Origin: Clitopilus passeckerianus
Lineage: Eukaryota > Basidiomycota > Agaricomycetes > Agaricales > Entolomataceae
Direction of reading: 5' to 3'
DNA: 64,000 nucleotides
Assembly: GCA_944990035.1 (NCBI GenBank)
Contig: CALYLX010000156.1
Location: 62,001-126,000 of the forward strand
In this document: positions 61,304 to 64,000 of the stretch, one piece after another
Layout of the letters: each line of letters starts with the position of its first letter
Numbering within the stretch: position 1 is the first letter of the stretch
The notes under the pieces: generated by a model
The model's input: only the letters and a program-made list of their open reading frames with translations
Told to the model about the DNA's origin: nothing
Database searches by the model: none
Position numbers and translations under genes: made by a program

Positions 61304-63403
61304 ATTTGTTTAAAGCTAAATAAGCAGGATGTTTTCTGGAGCATGAACTCAATCATTATCGACCTTAAATACCCCCCTCAAATGATGTCAAATTTGCTAT
61401 GTTTCACGCGTTTGACATATAGACGTGGGTGTGCATGTGGTAGTGGTGGGTGTTCGGGGAGAGGAAGAGTCAAATGAGCATGCATGCAGGCGGCTAACAG
61501 TATCAGGAGCTGATTCCAGAGATCATCGTCGAGGTCACAAGTGGGTCGAAGTTGGAGGTGTACGAGTTACAGATGCTTCTTTTCCTTGAGGCTCCGTCGA
61601 CTTGGCGAGTTGATAAACCCGGTCGTTAGATAGGATTAGAGCCAATGGGACCAGATGACTGCTCGTCGGAAGAATTGGTCAGAGCAATGACGCTTCGGAG
61701 AAAACTAATCAATGATCATGTCAATGCCTGACGATCTCGTCCCCATGGATGGACGTCAAGGAATGGTCTTGTGGTCTCCGTTTTTCTAGGTTACGAGTAA
61801 ACTGTAGCACAATTATAAATTTAAAATACCTCCCAACAGTTCCGGTTACCTTGTCCATACGGAACACTTCTCGTGATTTCTTGGAGACCGAATTGATTTT
61901 TAAAAGGACCTTATGCAGCTACGAGCAGTGGTGATGGTGGAAGACCACCCGGCTCCACCAAGATAAGACATAATAAACAGCTTCCTGCCACGAAAATGGG
62001 CACCATGGGACGGTTAGCTTACCACCTCGGTGTCTCTTAGTGGCGAGACAGCGTTCGAATTGGGAAATAGATACAAGGGAACAAAATCAATCAAGGCAGA
62101 AATCAGCAAATCATTTCAAGGCGCGAATCTCTTGCCCGAGATGCAATGGTCTTGTAGCCTGTACTATCTGTCCTTCCCTCAGAGCCATTGACACGGCTGC
62201 CGCTGTATATAGCCAATATTTATTGAAATTTAACGATTTTAATGAATACATATGAGTGTTATCTACCTATTACGAGTGGTTTGAAGGCAAACGGAACTCA
62301 CCAGAATGCAGAGCAATTCCGACAAAGATGAAGACCATTGTCGAGAATGAGGCATTCGAAGTGGATTCGATCTCCGACTGATGGGTAACATCCCATTCGC
62401 CCAGGCGCGCGTCGGAGATCAATCAACTTCACGGACCGACCGGCAAAGTCCATCAACGCCGGAACTTTGAATGTTTTTCCAAGTTTTCGAGAGCACGTCA
62501 TTCTGGACCTCTCATAAACTATTCCCGCACCTTTCCTAACATATAAGGAAGGCCGCCGAAGTTGCCGAATGCCAAGATCCTAAATTTTACATGGTCTGTG
62601 CGTAGTTCTTTGTAGTATAAAAGTTGTAGATAGTACATTGCGCGGAATTCAAGTATTCGATAGCCCAGATTCGGTATCATAACTGCGGGTGTGTTACTTA
62701 GATTTGAGACTGTGCGAAGCCTTCGATCTCGAGACTTATATTAGTTTTGTGATCATTTGATTACTGAGGGATTCCAATTGAAATATATTCAATTTTACAC
62801 ACACATATACATTTACATCGCTACCTAAGGGTATTTCGGTGTCTAAGAGTGCTATTCTACACGAGGCCCACGAATTCGGAGTCGTTAGCTGTGGTTTTGG
62901 CTGTTAGTGAGGTTGGGTTAGCTCGACTCTCGCTATCTTATCTAGCCGCCGCTTACCTCTTCACCATTACGCAACCAAACCCGTCAAATATGTCCCAAAG
63001 ATCTCGGTTGTCTTAGCTCTGATCCAGACGGAGTTTCCCCCCCGGTTCCTTAGAAACTTGACGACATTTTAGGGATGCTAAGTCGTGGTAATGCAATCCA
63101 TGCGGAGCTTCGAGATGGGGGGTGCGGGTACCTCCCCGATCTTGGGTTGGCACCCATGCGGTGACTGGTTAACACGACGTCCTGAGTTGTCAACATGTCA
63201 CCCCCACCCGAATTGGACAACGGGGATGAGTAATGAGACTATTTACACCACGTTTGTTGGGGAGGGTTTCACAGACTGACTTGATACGAGCTGGAATCCC
63301 GTAGAACGAGGGTAAAATAGTTGATTGCTTATAACAACTAAACAGAGTGCAATGGCTTGTCGTCAAATTCTATTGGTATGTATATGGACAGCACCCTAAC
63401 ACT
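61304..63403. other. Stretch without a recognisable gene
   Basis: About 2.1 kb with only short frames. A TATTTAAG-like element at 61364-61372 (minus) probably belongs to the secreted-protein gene to its left. No transposon or RNA was identified. Confidence 0.4.
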
Positions 63404-64000
63404 TTACTCCTCCTTGCTGTCATCCCAATTAATGGTATAACAGGATCGGTGCAAGCTACTCAAGTAGCTGACCATGATATATACAAACGCTGGATATAAC
63501 CCCTTAACGATCTTTAGTCCAGCGAATATGCAATAGAGTTTAGGACTCACGGAAACCATGAAGAAAAGATACGAGGCCAGGGGGAAATGCATTTTTGGAG
63601 AGCGGGGAAAGGCGCTATTGTCATAGTGTATGCCGTCAGCTGAAAACAGGGACTTTCAATAACTATGAGGAGATTGGTGTTTAATCCGCGTACCTGGATG
63701 AGCCCGTATACAAAACCAGATTCGATCAAGAAGTAAAGAGTTTTTTGAGGTCCGGATCCAGGTGAGATATCCCGCCCGTGTGTTTTCAATTGCCTCTTGT
63801 GAGACCTAAGGGAGTCAATTTTGGAGGCGGGGCCATAGAGATGCTAAATACCATAATCTGTACGAGACCAACCCGGTGGAGGCGGTAGTGAATATCACGG
63901 AGAGACCAGCAAATAGCCATATAGGCAACGTCCACCAGTGTCCGTCTTGCGATTTTGACCAGCCTTGCCCGGGAACGAAATGAATGAGGCGGCCGTTCAG
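63404..64000 (-). CDS. Fungal multi-pass membrane protein, 5' part outside the window
   Basis: Minus-strand exons read SKSQDGHWWTLPIWLFAGLS and TASTGLVSYRLWY, then after a GTATTT...TTAG intron the block QKTLYFLIESGFVYGLIQ, then an exon LTAYTMTIAPFPALQKMHFP and a segment with VKGLYPAFVYIMVSYLSSLH before a stop at 63404. The x-IESGxxYxxxQ block after a TGLVxYRLW helix is typical of Agaricomycete 7-helix-like membrane proteins of unknown function. The start and first helices lie past 64000. Exon joins near the end are uncertain. Confidence 0.55.

Overview
The window reads as nuclear DNA of a mushroom-forming basidiomycete (Agaricomycetes). Genes are split by many short GT-AG introns of about 50-65 bases. 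The gene families also fit: DUF6533 membrane proteins, phi-type glutathione transferases with a conserved five-exon layout, a CBM1-tagged GH5 mannanase, a GH16 glucanase, an AA7 oxidase and fungal BTB proteins. I see no bacterial operons, CRISPR arrays or intact transposons. Gene models below were assembled by hand from reading frames and splice signals.

Left part (1-21 kb). An F-box-type protein runs off the left edge on the minus strand. After about 4 kb without a recognisable gene comes a tandem array of four paralogous DUF6533 membrane-protein genes, all on the plus strand (6.57-8.20, 10.50-12.13, 15.99-17.62 and 19.11-20.74 kb). Their promoters are related, with TATA-like boxes 140-160 bases before each start. 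The first two copies each carry a related, apparently decaying minus-strand unit downstream, so that block was duplicated as a whole. Homologous upstream DNA is also shared between copies 1 and 3 and between copies 3 and 4.

Middle part (21-35 kb). Four phi-type glutathione transferase genes lie on the plus strand with nearly identical exon lengths. One carries two opposing frameshifts, and another lacks the usual catalytic serine. A secreted three-repeat DUF5648 protein and a secreted CBM1-GH5 endo-mannanase are interleaved on the minus strand. A gene with an unusual C-terminal Zn2Cys6 cluster follows.

Hemicellulose and sugar block (35-43.6 kb, minus strand). An MFS sugar transporter, an intracellular GH51 arabinofuranosidase and a secreted bicovalent-FAD AA7 oxidase lie head to tail. 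Together with the mannanase and the GH16 glucanase near 54 kb they suggest a plant- or fungal-wall polysaccharide degrader.

Right part (44-64 kb). This holds a cyclophilin with a 13-base exon, an EFM7/Nnt1-type methyltransferase, two BTB-like paralogues, a second DUF5648 protein, a GH16 enzyme, a mucin-like single-pass surface protein, a TypA/BipA-like GTPase (probably mitochondrial), a secreted protein of unassigned function, and a multi-pass membrane protein cut by the right edge.
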